Assembly (NCBI RefSeq): GCF_004798865.1
Contig: NW_025335941.1
Span: 6,221,912-6,285,911, forward strand
DNA length: 64,000 nucleotides
Source: Varanus komodoensis
Taxonomy: Eukaryota > Chordata > Lepidosauria > Squamata > Varanidae
Direction: 5' to 3'
Shown here: positions 1-10,875 of the stretch, in pieces
How positions within the stretch are numbered: the stretch's first letter is position 1
How the letters are laid out: every line of letters begins with the position of its first letter
Notes under the pieces: model-generated
The model's database searches: none
Told to the model about the DNA's origin: nothing
Seen by the model: the letters and a program-made list of their open reading frames with translations, nothing else
Program-made: the position numbers and the translations under genes

Positions 1-2150
1 TTCATGTGCATCCCAGTAATAATTTTAACAGCTTAATTTTAGACAGAAAGTGAGTGATTTTTTCAGGGTTCACAAGCTATTTCTTTTTCTAAGCTATAAA
101 GTACAATGCTATATTTGAGTTGCTCTGGCAAAGGAGTTACAGGATTTCGTATAAATCCTGTTACATTGATGTGGAACACTGGATATATAGATATGGTGGC
201 AGAACTCCTCAGGGGTGCTGATAGAACAGCTGAAATAACTCATGGGCAGCCCAGGTGAGTTCATAACCTTTAAACCTCATAACCTGAAAACTTATAGCCA
301 ACCCTTTTCATGGGCTAAATATTACAGAAGTTCTAGACTTATGCAAAGAATGTTTATTCCAATGGGAGGAGGAAAACAAAGGACTGGGACAGATAACTTT
401 TTTCCCACCAAGTCCCTGGGAATGATATTATGTCTTCACTTAGCATTCTTCCCAGGGATTTTTGTCCAACCCCATTTTGAAAGTATTCAGTGCTAGCCAG
501 GCTTCCTAGCCATGGATATATGCTTTTACATTTATGTTCTATTTTTACTCCTTTTTAAAATAACACTCAAGTAATTTAGCCTTCATTTTACCTCATAATT
601 GTAAACTGACTAATTATCCTCAACCCTTCATCCCACCTGCCACACAGTTGCCAGTCTCTTCTGCTGGAATCCCATCAATCTGCGCTCCACCAATTCTAAT
701 TGAAAAAAGTCAAAGAATAAACTCTACAATGGGGTGGTTACATTAAGAATGCACAGTGTTTCCCAGTGCCTTCTGGCTCAGAAAGCATGAGAAGGCTTCA
801 GAGAAGATTCTCTCCACAGGATCCAGCTCTTTCAGAAAATCAGTGTCAAGGAAGAGGAACCTCAAAAGATTCTTTAGCTCCTGGCAGCTTAGAGTATGAA
901 AAAGAGCCTTGTTATTTCCCTGGCACAGAGGCAGAATATCTTTATCCCTGGCATAATGTAGGTTTAAGTTTGCTCTGACCAAGCATTAATGGAGTAATTA
1001 GTTCATTTAGCTGATTAATTGCAGATTTAAAATATAGATTTTAAATCAGAGAATAATGCAAATGAGAGTATTAGTATTTTTATGCTTCTTAATCAGTTCA
1101 TAGTGTTGTATCTTGATTATCTCTGCATAGTTCTATTAGAAGCCAGAAGCTGTTCTTCCAATTTGCTATTGCAGGATGGATAAGTTCTTTAAAAGAACGA
1201 CTTACCACCACCCTGTCTAAATCTGTGCTCAGGGGTTTGTAGGTCTGTTTACAGCATTCTATTTTAATTAGGTTTACTTAGACAGTTCTTTGCATTTGTA
1301 GCAATAAAATTCAGAATGTAATGAAACTAGAGATTCACATAAGTGAATAAGTGTAGTAACATCTTGGGATTACAAAACAAAATTTATTTAAGGCAGAACC
1401 CTTTCTAAATATATCTGGTCTTCTTTGTGAAACTGGAGCTGCATCCTATACACATTTACCTGGGAGCAAGGCCTCCCACAACACACTGAGACTTACTTCT
1501 GAGAAGCCATGTATAGATCAAACAGGAAACCTACATTGGCTAGGTGGTAAATTCTCATGAATTCAGTGGAATTTTGAGAGAACTTTATCTGAAGGGCAGT
1601 ACAGAAATGTAATACATAATTCAGGGCTGAATTGTGGGTTTATAAAGTCTTCACTATCAGTTACTCTTCTTTGCCTAGAGAAATTATTGTGTCCATCCAA
1701 ATATATACAAGAACAGAATGTTCATTTTTATATTGAAAACTAAATAACATCTGAGACTCAAGGCAACTTAGAGCACAATCCCATAGGTTGTGCTCTGGCT
1801 AAGTGCAAGACTGGGACTGGAGTCCTCTGCTTATCCTACACCCTGCCAGCAAAAGCCAGACAGGCTGAGAGGAGGACAGAGGGTGTTCTGACTCTGTTTC
1901 CCCATCTAAAACAGAACAAGCTATCTGACTTACCTTTCTATCTGACTTACCTTTTGGTGGCTAGAGAGACAACTGGCGAAACCATAGGATACTGCAAGTT
2001 CTGGTTTCTCCTCTGCCCTCCCTCCCTCCCTCCCTCCCAGCATGTCTCCTTTTGTCCCTCTGTGACTTCTTTTAGAAGCAGCTGTGACTTTGGGGGAGGG
2101 GCTTCCACAGTGGCTGTGAAGGGGATACAGAAGAGAAGTTGTGTGATTGG
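1..2150. other. Intergenic sequence, no gene recognised
   Basis: AT-rich single-copy-looking DNA. Short overlapping open frames on both strands at 743-982 and 1930-2193 show no protein family character. A homeodomain-rich AT segment with a perfect inverted repeat and an ATGCAAAT octamer lies at 985-1063. A CCCT microsatellite of about 18 bases lies near 2020-2038. A small hairpin (arms GAGCACAA and TTGTGCTC) lies at 1771-1795. Confidence 0.6.
985..1065. promoter_or_regulatory. Candidate AT-rich regulatory element (homeodomain/POU-like sites)
   Basis: The segment holds TAATTA- and GATTAATT-type homeodomain core sites (990-1022), a perfect 10-bp inverted repeat (GATTTAAAAT and ATTTTAAATC at 1024-1033 and 1038-1047, four bases apart) and an ATGCAAAT octamer at 1056-1063. 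This density resembles conserved noncoding enhancers in gene deserts, but AT-rich DNA produces such motifs by chance. No conservation data are available here. Confidence 0.2.
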
Positions 2151-2159
2151 ATCTCCTCT

Positions 2160-2430
2160 CTGTACTCAGAATCAGAGCCAGCCCTGCCATTAGGCAATTG
2201 CCTTATGTGGCAGAAGCTGGGATATGGCAGAAAGGCGTAGGAGGAGAGCTGTGGCCACTCAGTCTGCCTTGTGCCCCTAATCTATCCTACCACATTGTGA
2301 TGGAGGTGACTTCCCCACTCCCAGTGTTTCAGGAAGACTCAGCAGCTGTACAAGGAGTGGGAGTGGAGGCTATCTTGTGCTCTGCTGCAACCAGCAAAAG
2401 GCCATGGGCCAGCCCTGCTTATAACTGTGC
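2160..2430 (+). repeat. Old dispersed repeat, possibly a DNA-transposon remnant
   Basis: The start (CCAGCCCTGCCATTAGGCAA at 2176-2195, followed by GGCAGAAGCTGGGA) resembles the edge of a dispersed repeat I recall from reptile genomes, in which this edge is followed by a GGC-rich stretch. I cannot find a matching inverted terminus on the far side, so the class and the end are uncertain. The 115-codon open frame at 2147-2494 has no protein family character. Confidence 0.25.
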
Positions 2431-2734
2431 CTACGGATACAGAAGAGCAGTTCTGCAGCTTCTGATGGTGCTCTGGACCAGCTTTATCAAATAATGCAGC
2501 CACTTTGAGCCTTGCTAAATAATATCATGCAAAGCCTATGATATGTTTCTATAATATCCCAGATTCGGACCCTTAGAATGAAATTTCTCACTCCTACTGA
2601 GAAATTGCAAGTAATCCAATCTATATTATTTATCAAGACTGTCAGGATTTTTATTTTTTAAGGCTAACCAATTCATTTATTGGTTGCATTTCAAGAAGCC
2701 TGACATATCCTACATTATCTTCCTCCTCCTCCTC

Positions 2735-2885
2735 TCCATTATATGCTTACAACAATGAAGGAGCTAAGTTATGCCTAGAGTCAGTGATTAGCTAAAGAGA
2801 CTTGGTGAATTTCATGGCTGAGTTGAGACTTGGATCCAGGATTCCCAAGTGCCAGTCTAATACATTCTCCTAGTAGTCAGCAAAG
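2735..2885 (-). mobile_element. tRNA-derived, MIR-like SINE, minus strand, diverged
   Basis: On the plus strand the order is a TTACAACAA block, then a TCAGTGATTAGCTAAAGAGA block, then TTCATGGCTGAGTTGAGACT, then GGATCC and a CCAGTCTAATACATTCTCCTA block. This is the reverse-complement layout of the squamate MIR-like SINE, with the tRNA-like head at the high-coordinate side. A related antisense copy lies at 17870-18035. The copy is old and its RNA polymerase III boxes are degraded. Confidence 0.55.
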
Positions 2886-2900
2886 CACTTTTTTGCTTGG

Positions 2901-2933
2901 TTTTTTTTTTGGGGTGGGGTGGGGTGGGGGGGG
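2901..2933 (+). repeat. Poly-T followed by a G-quadruplex motif
   Basis: Ten T residues are followed by G4-T-G4-T-G4-T-G8. Four G tracts with single-base loops fit the most stable class of intramolecular G-quadruplex. It directly follows the head side of the SINE at 2735-2885 on the plus strand and may be a mutated low-complexity tract. Confidence 0.8.
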
Positions 2934-3144
2934 AGTGTGCAGGCAGACACAGCCTTTGTTATTGCTTAGCAAGCACAACAACACTGATCTGATTCTATTT
3001 TAAGGCAGACCTTCAATAAAACTGTCTTTTAAAGAAAGAAAAATCTTCACTTTCTTCTTTCCATCTCTTGTTCAATATGCTTTGAACATCTGGTAAATGG
3101 TCTGCAGGAATTTCCCAATTCTTGATGAACTATTGCAGGTTATA

Positions 3145-3400
3145 GTCACTATAATTTATTTATTCATTCAATTTCTGTACTGTCCAATTGCTAAAGCTCA
3201 CTGGGTTAGCTTAAAATACATGATAAAACATCATGTGGAACCTTTAAAAATTCAAAATAAATTAAAGCCATAATAAAAGCCAGCATCAAGGAAAAGATTA
3301 AAAACAAATATAAAAGTAAAAAAAACCCTGGAGGAAACAAAAGGGGTACACCATGAGATTGCTTCTGAGGAGGGCATCCCACATCTGGGCTGCCCCCCCC
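3145..3400 (-). mobile_element. L2/CR1-type LINE 3' end, minus strand, truncated
   Basis: At the low-coordinate side a TTTATTTATTCATTC tract is followed by a copy of the antisense GC-rich tail (GTCCAATTGCTAAAGCTCAC). Further up, near 3375-3395, the minus strand reads AAQMWDALL-like, matching the conserved APHLWNALP block near the end of ORF2 in the copy at 10400-10875. The piece therefore covers the last part of ORF2, the 3' untranslated part and the tail. C and A homopolymer runs at 3394-3415 mark its upstream edge. Confidence 0.5.
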
Positions 3401-3419
3401 CCCCAAAAAAAAAGACTCT

Positions 3420-5760
3420 TACCTTTCTAGTTCTGTAAAATTGGTTTAACTGGAAATGACCCTTCATTTACAGACAAAATTGAAATTCTGTGGAAATTAT
3501 TCTGTTCTGACCAGCCTTCTTTTTGCTCACTTATACTATAGTGATTGGGTTATATACCCAAGGGATTTGCACATTGTAACCCATGCACTTCTTGCCACTG
3601 TTCAAAGCTGTGAATAGAGTTTCTATCATGCTCTTTAACAGCACTAGACTCCTATCTTTTTTTAATATCAAGTCTGAAGAAGCCAGTTTTGAAACTCAAA
3701 AGTAAAGTCAGTGCTTTTTATGGTGTTTAGCTAATCCTCTGGTTTCCAGATTTCATGTTTGGATTTTGCATCAAGAGGCAAAGAACGGATATAACAGGGA
3801 TAACCATGTGTCTGATTTTCCAGCTTTCTGTACTGTGCAGAAAGCCTCCATGGATTAAAAGACTCTTCAAAAAGTCACTTTCCATCTATTAGAGGGCAAT
3901 GAGAGTGATGATGAAGGAGCCAGGGCAAGTCTAGCTCACTCTCTTTCAAGACTGGGAATGCATGAATTTGGCTTTTGTTCCCTTATCAATATGTTGGGAA
4001 AAGGGCTAAGATATATATAAACAGGCTAAATTAATAATATTCTAACAATAGATCTGGAAATTCCTTTTGCCAGCTTCTGCTTCTGCCATGCATACAGTAA
4101 TTAACGTTATAAAATGTTTCTGTAAATCTTTGGCCATGTTAGAATCTGAGATGACTGCATGTGTTTTTATGATTCTACTTTTCAGTGAATGAATGGGAAA
4201 TGCGCAGAAGCCTCATTACTCCTAGTTTTCTGTTCATCTACCTCTAGGCTCATCACATATTGACCCAGTGCAGTGACAAATTAACAGTGACACTAACGGA
4301 GACATTTAATCTTCTCTGCTTGATGTAGTAAAGTCTCCTTCCCAAATCTCCATGCTTTAATATAGTTTCATGACTGCCGTTCTTTACTTGCTCATTTTCT
4401 TCATGCTAGATTAGGTTAGTGACCCCAAACTGCCAATTTTCAACTGAAATGCTAATCACATTTTTCCAAAACATGATGCATTCAACTATAAAAAGCTTCC
4501 CATGCATTATTAACATTATTTTGGCTTTCTCTGGCATTCTGTTTTCCTCCCCAGTCCCTTCTAGTTTAATTCTACACTCCCTGCACCACCTTGCTAACCA
4601 GCAGTACCATCTGACAATATTTAAACATTTCCAGAAATGTTATTGTGGGACATCTCAGGCTGAAACTGCTTGCGCTGGAGAGAGTTAGGAAAACACAGAG
4701 AAAGAGGAGGAGACAAATGGGGCTTGGTATCTCTAGTCCCCCACGAGTGGAAAAGAAACTTGCGATTAGCAGTGTAAAGATGCAACATGACCTCATGGAA
4801 AATAGTTAAACAGTCTTTCTCTCTGTTGACCTTCCAACCTACACGCATACACCCATCTTACAGTTTGCTGTTGTTGCATTTTACTCCATGATAATTTCAG
4901 GATAGTGAAGATTTCATGTGTTAAGTGCTGAAAGATGACAGCCCTATTAGTTATTTAACATGCCTGTGCCAAGAGATGTTTTTCTTAAAATGTGTCCTTA
5001 CTGAATTAAATAAGGTGTGATGTGTATTCTACTAAGTATGAAATTATTAATACTTTCAATTTAGGGTACACTGTGATAGGCTTGCTGTATTTGATTCCTC
5101 CATAAAAAATGAGCCAAAGGGTATCTGAGTCTCATTTACAGTATGGCAAATGCCACTGACTGCCTTTGTTGATTCTGTGCTATTTTGTGCTGATTATGCT
5201 GAGTATATGACTTTTTTAATCATGGGGTGTGGTGGTTAGTGGGTGGGGTGAAAAAATGGTCCCTGAACCTCTTACCTTTAGTCTAAGAGAAGCCTTAATA
5301 CTAGAAGATTTCCTGAAAGGACAAAGTCAGTTATATACCTCCTTTTCAAAACCAGTCCAGCACAGACTGTTTCCTGCTGCCCACAGAGAGATGTCATTCA
5401 CCTCCTTCCCATGTGGGAAGAAATATGAGTCATTTATATCTATCAAGTAAGTCTTCATGGGCCATTCTAACTCCCAAGGAGTCACAGCACGATGTTACCA
5501 GCAATTGACTACCCTTTGAGAAAGATATTTCAAGGCCTCCGTGCTAATAATTATTCTTACAGACTGGAAGTTGGAAGGGATTGAAGCCATAGTACTGGAT
5601 AATAAGGATCCACAAAAGATCATTCCGACCAACACGCAAGCCATTGCTATATTTTTGTATAGCACAACTAGTGTCATGATACCACATTATACCACATTAA
5701 TGTCAACAATGAAGCAATTGAAATTGTGAAGTATTTTGCATATCTTCAAATGGAAACTTT
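3420..5760. other. Intergenic sequence, nothing recognised
   Basis: Even AT-rich DNA. Open frames at 4419-4688, 4572-4848 and 5229-5450 overlap one another in conflicting frames and have no protein family character. I see no repeat, RNA gene or promoter-like element in this block. Confidence 0.6.
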
Positions 5761-5764
5761 CTTT

Positions 5765-6185
5765 TTCTTTACTTCCTGTGCAGGGCACATCAAGCTACAA
5801 GTGTCTTCCATAGTGTTTGATACGCAGCAATGGTTTCTTTATCCTTCCATTCAAGGTTGATACTTCTTAGGTCATTCTGGAATGTTTGACTTCAGGTCTT
5901 TTTTGGTCTTCCTCTCCTCTTCTGACCACCTCGTGGTATCCAGTTAATCACAATCTTAGCAGAGCGTTGTTTATGCATGAAGAGCACATGTCCAGCAAAA
6001 TGCGTTCTTTGTTCTGCTATAAACTCAGAGAGTCTTTGGGTACCACATCTTTGTCATACTTCCTCATTCATAATATGCTCCCAATATGCAATACGCAATA
6101 TCTTACTAAAGCTACGTTGCTGAAAGACATTGATCTTCTGGGTATCTTTTGTTGTAAACTTCCAGGTATCACTGGCATAGGTATC
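5765..6185 (-). mobile_element. Non-LTR retrotransposon ORF2 C-terminal remnant, minus strand
   Basis: The minus strand reads, over several frames, a series typical of the C-terminal domain of some LINE ORF2 proteins: a YASDTWKFTTKDTQKINVFQ block, then AEQRTHFAGHVL, then GGQKRRGRPKKT, then a short end near CALHRK. The pattern of a YGSETW-type start, a FAGH block and a GRPKKTW block is shared by several RTE- and Ingi/Vingi-related lineages, so the clade is left open. It carries frameshifts and stops and is old. The plus-strand open frame at 5886-6266 (126 codons) is a shadow of it. It abuts the BovB piece on the other strand. Confidence 0.65.
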
Positions 6186-6259
6186 AGTCAGTATAGCAAT
6201 GGCATTGTACTGATACAGTACAATGTACTGTATTTACTTATAATATCTATAGTTGATGT

Positions 6260-6830
6260 ACTATAAACCGAGCCCATTTGTTGGAAAAAGCAAATTCAGC
6301 AAAGCAATGGAGACTAGAGCCAAGAAATTAGAAGAAGACAGGGACTCAGAGGGACAGCAGTGAAGGAACTTGAAAAGATCATCACTCATAAGGATGTTTG
6401 ACTGGAGGCCAAGGTCAATATCATCCAAGCTATTGTATTCTTGATTATTGTATATGGGTGTGAAAGGTGGGCAGTAAAGAAAGCTGACAGGAAGAAAATT
6501 GATGCATTTGAAACATGGTGCTGGAGGAGAGTTTTGTGAACTGACATAAAGGTGAACAAGTGGATCTTAGATGAAATCAATCAAGAAGTTTCCCTAGAAA
6601 CAAAAATGACAAAATTCAAGCTGTTGTACTATGGGTACATCATGAGAGGGCAAGATTCACTGCAGAAGACAATAATGCTAGGGCAAGTTGCAGGCAGAAA
6701 AAATAAGAAGAAAACCAACTAGATAGATTCCATGAAGGAGGCCAGATTGCCATTCTTTTCCTGCACTAGATAGCAGCCAGAAATTAGGGCATGCAAGTGC
6801 ACGGATGCTGACTGGATGGTCATGTCTGCT
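6260..6830 (+). mobile_element. BovB (RTE clade) LINE, C-terminal part of ORF2, plus strand
   Basis: The plus strand reads AMETRAKKLEEDRDSEG near 6305, then VYGCERWAVKKADRKKIDAF and ETWCWRRVL at about 6450-6538, then KVNKWILDEINQEVSLETKM, KFKLLYYGYIMRGQDSLQK, TIMLGQVAGR and WIDSMKEA-like blocks up to about 6740, and a weaker end near 6830. These blocks in this order are characteristic of BovB ORF2 in squamates and ruminants. The reading frame has internal stops and a frameshift, so this is a dead, 5'-truncated copy. A second BovB piece lies on the minus strand at 33685-33870. Confidence 0.8.
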
Positions 6831-7619
6831 AATAACAGCAACTGCTACTCTTGCACATTGATGGTTATGGTATGGTATCCCTCATTCCTGTTGCTGCTTT
6901 CTGATTCAGAAAGGTACTAAGTATTCCTTGCCCTTCCATAGCTTGGCTATGACCATTGGCATTTCACCTCAGCAGCAGCTGCTGCTGCTGCAATAAAGTC
7001 AAAGCCACCACCACATTCCTGCTTTCTTGCTTGGGTTATTTTCTGCCCAGGCATTTCCCTTAGAAAATATATATTGGAAGGTTTTACATCCCATTCGGTT
7101 TAATGTGTTTCCATTACTAAATGCAGATTGCTTAGGAGGCTTGAAAGGACACTTCTCTGACCCTTTAAAAGCCTGGTGTCAGGAAGAAACTCAGCTGGCC
7201 ACGGATACTTACCCTCCCACAACTGAACCTTTCACAGAAATGTCTTCCACTCTCTTGGTTTGTCATAAAACACTTCTGCCTTACCATGGTGATGCCCTGA
7301 CCTAGAATTGCAGTTCTTATTACTGCAAAACCTCAAGCTGAGCTGGACTGAGAACAGAAGTAAAACAGAATATTCAGAAACATAGCTGTTGTTTGTTTAA
7401 AATGTATTATAATATTAGTACAGGAAAGCCTGCAGAAGTTTCCCCAGTTGAGAGACAACCATCAAATGATCCATAGAGGCTCCATGTCTTGACATCTTAG
7501 GGATAATTCACTGTTCAGCTCTATCTAACACCATAGTTTTATGGTGAAGCTTATCAGACACCTAGTTCCGCATAATTCATATTGTTATTTATATGTATGC
7601 TAAATGTGCTGTTTTAATG
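6831..7619. other. Intergenic sequence
   Basis: No gene recognised. A perfect 18-bp palindrome made of three CAG and three CTG triplets lies at 6970-6987, extended by one further CTG. The open frame at 7027-7305 has no recognisable protein character. Confidence 0.55.
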
Positions 7620-7702
7620 TTTCCTATGTGGTTGTAAGCCATCTAGGAAAGTCTTTTGGCAGTTATAGGTGGCATATAGATAGTTACATAAATAAATACA
7701 TT
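7620..7702 (+). mobile_element. LINE 3' tail fragment, plus strand, diverged
   Basis: The segment reads TTGTAAGCCATCTAGGAAAG, then a GGTGGCATATAGATAG block and an ATAAATAAATA end. This is the layout of the GC-rich terminal hairpin plus A/T-rich tail seen in the better copies at 10800-10875 and 25370-25435. No coding part is attached. Confidence 0.5.
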
Positions 7703-10284
7703 CTTATTGTGATCTTTTGCAAGTCTGATGGATTTTCTGGCAATGCTCATGGACCACTATTGTCTCTGAAACCTGACCTGGTTGAAGACACGATGGTGGT
7801 GGTAGCACCAAGCCCAAAGACATCTAGTTGGTCACCTCCAGTTTTCCCTCCCATGAAATGGAAAACCAATCCTTTCTCCTTTTCTTTTATTTTTTTAAGG
7901 GTGGTATGGACTCATTCAGTATAGGCCACTTTTGGGTACATAGCATCCGTTGGTGGTTCTGATGCAACTGCATATTGCTTCATTGTGGAAGGAAGTGTAC
8001 TAAAGTTATTGCAATACACCTGGGAGTTTCTTCTTTCACGAGGTTCTGCCTTGCATGTGATGTTAAGTATTGTCTTGGCAAAACAGTGCAGTTCTTTTAT
8101 ACATAGGACATCACCAAATTAAATCTCCCTAGTGCAAAGCTTCATTGTCCCATAATTTTCAGCCTGACAGAACTGACCTCTCCACAACTGTTTAGGATAA
8201 GGTATTTAAGATCCTAGAATGTAATTATCTTCTAAAAATAGTAATCTTTGTTATTCTCTTGTGGTTTACCACCCTAATGAATTGATGTTATTATAAGCCT
8301 TGTTTGATTGCAATATGACCTACGTCTTTGTGATTTCTCTCAGGGCATTTAGTTACTTGCAAATATATTAATCATGTGAAATATGAGATTAAGCAATAAA
8401 ATAAATACACCTGCACATGTTCATAAGTTTGGAGTGGAGGGTGGGAAAGAAAGTGACATTTCTGATTAATATTTTGTTTTAAAATATAAAATATTGTTCC
8501 AGAAATTCATGCACAGCTACCCTGCCCAAAGGATTCAGAAAGGAATGTGCTTGAATATTCCATGGTATGAGTAACATTATTTAACATCCATTGAAAATTG
8601 AATTAAGTTATGAAGCAGTGTTTTTGTTTTTTTAAACAAAAATAATATACACACAAACTATTATTATGATTATATTGGGACTAGGGACTGCAATCTATCA
8701 TTTAATGTTTATCATGACAGACCAATTAGCCAATTTGTTAGATTAATACATTCTACTTTAATAATTTTGTAAGGTGTTTTTTTAATCTGTATGCTGTTGC
8801 CATTCAATTTGTAGCACACATGTATGGAGCTAAGACTTCCCTGAATGCCATAATTAGTGTCACTTAGACTTTACTGACTTAAACATGCTAGATCCTGCTG
8901 TGATGTGTTACCGTAGACGCTCCAAATTAAGTATGCCTTAGAGACAAAGCAGTTATCCTAATGTCACTCTCTATTTCCCCAATCATCTATATTGTTTGCA
9001 GTTTATCATGTCCGTCCTGAAATAAGGAAAAAGACATAGGATGCAAGACCATAAACCTAACCAAAACCAGGTAGCTGCAGCCCCAAGCAAAACACTTTTT
9101 TCTTTATTAAATTCATAGCCTATTTAATATTCAACTGCAATAGAATATAGTTACAAATAAATATGCCGAGGATTATCAGAATGTTATACAATCATACACA
9201 AATTTCAATTACATTTACTGGATTTAATTATTGAAATAAAGCATTCTGATTCCTCTTGGAGTTTTGAGGATCTAAACAGCAAAGCAGGTTTAGACACTAA
9301 CCAGTGGAAAATGCATTTCCAGTGCAATATTCTGCTTCCTCCTTCCTTGCTGTTAGAGGAGACTAGTAGTACATTCTTGTTCTTCAAACTTTTCTGTGGT
9401 ATAGATAAAATCATAGCAGCAAAAATAATTTTTTTATTAAGATCATAGTCCTGGAAGAATATAGTTCTGAAATAAGACTGTCCTCAACAACTTCCCAAAG
9501 AAGGAAGCAAAAAAATGGAGCCAAATGTGTATCCTTTAAGAGGCCACAGATGACATGGTTGTATCCCTGATACAGGTGACTTGGTGTACCTGTGAAGATA
9601 AAAGCAGAACCTGGAAAACTTGACCGTGGAGAGGAATTTTCAGGCAGTTCAACATCCTCCTCCACACACATGCACACACCTCCTCTCAGCTCCATACACC
9701 AATCATAGAAGGTCCTTTTATCATAGATGATAGGACTTCTTGCATTTGTACATAGCTGGGTATTAGAAGGTCACATCCCCTTTAAAATGCCAGGGTGAAA
9801 CTAAACACCCATTTTTACAACATTGAAAAATGAAAACTAAAAACATGCTTCTTGTTCAGTATGAAATCATAAATCTACAAGTTTTGGGAAACTGCTTGAA
9901 TATTAGGAAAAAAATGTTGGATTAAGCTGTATTAAACCCATATCCCACTTTTAAAAAGGTGCATATTTTATTGCCGTAAAATGCTACTGGTGAACATATG
10001 TCTCATGCATATGGGTAAAAGAATCAGCTCTCATTGATTCTCTATTCAGGTTCTGATGTATCACTGTGGTATCTAATGCATTTTAAAGAGATTAGTCAAA
10101 GCATAAATCCCGTTGGCATAGCACTGAAAAAATACCTTGGTAGAATCACTTCACAACACTTACTACATTTGGTTGGTTAACCAGACTTTGCATAAATGAT
10201 ACCACACACTATTTTGTTCTGACTTTCTGGACCAATGATTTAAGTAGCAATTTTAGGCATCCTCCCTGTGGATAATCTGTGAAT
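7703..10284. other. Intergenic sequence, nothing recognised
   Basis: AT-rich DNA without recognisable repeats or exons. Minus-strand open frames at 9205-9414 and 9411-9695 lack protein family character. Confidence 0.6.
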
Positions 10285-10350
10285 TATTTCTGAATATTTA
10301 TTACATTTCTATATTGTCCAATAACCAGAGCTACCTCGGTAGTTAATAGC
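10285..10350 (-). mobile_element. LINE 3' tail fragment, minus strand
   Basis: AATATTTATTACATTTCTAT followed by TGTCCAATAACCAGAGCTAC is the reverse complement of the LINE terminal segment (GC-rich hairpin, ATAGAAATGTAATAAATA). Only the extreme 3' end is present. It faces away from the plus-strand LINE that begins about 50 bases further on. Confidence 0.45.
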
Positions 10351-10399
10351 AACACCTGGAACTACACAGTTAGCCTCATAATTCTCATATAACCCCAGT

Positions 10400-10875
10400 C
10401 CTTCATCAGCTTCACTGGCTCCCCATTGAAGTCCGGGCCCAATTCAAGGTGCTGGTTATCACCTATAAAGCCCTAAACGGCTTGGGACCTGGGTACCTGA
10501 AAGAGCTCCTCCATCCATACTCGCCCTCCTGCCCTTTAAGATTGGCGGCAGAGGCCCTTCTCCGGGAACCCTCTGTGAATGATATTAGGAGGGTGAGTAC
10601 CCGGAGGAGGGCTTTCTCTGTGGTGGCGCCCCATCTATGGAATGCACTCCCCAGAGAGGTCCGCCTGGTGCCGTCATTATTTGCTTTTCAGTGCCAGGCC
10701 AAGACCTTTTTATTTAAATGTTATTTTAATTGATTGTTAAATTATTTATTGCTTTTATCTAACTCCGGGATGTTTCCAATTCTGTATATTTTTGAATATC
10801 GTTATTTATTTGATTGGAAGCCGCCCTGAGGCTTATGCGAATGGGGCAGCATACAAGCACTCCAAATAAATACAA
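10400..10875 (+). mobile_element. L2/CR1-type LINE: C-terminal end of ORF2 with 3' tail, plus strand
   Basis: This is the best preserved transposon piece in the window. An open frame runs from about 10402 to the stop at 10731-10733 and reads LHQLHWLPIEVRAQFKVLV, YKALNGLGPGYLKELL, then STRRRAFSVVAPHLWNALP and a final LFAFQCQAKTFLFKCYFN. The HWLP, YKALNG, RRRAFSV and LWNALP blocks are conserved at the end of ORF2 of L2/CR1-group LINEs. A 3' untranslated part of about 70 bases follows, then a GC-rich terminal hairpin (AAGCCGCCCTGAGGCTTATG, then GAATGGGGCAGCATA) and a short CAAATAAATA end. The piece is 5'-truncated as is usual for these elements. The reverse transcriptase domain is absent here but seen in another copy at 45225-46345. 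Confidence 0.85.

Noticed and set aside
5886-6266. 126-codon plus-strand open frame
   Set aside because: It is the antisense shadow of the LINE ORF2 remnant at 5765-6185.
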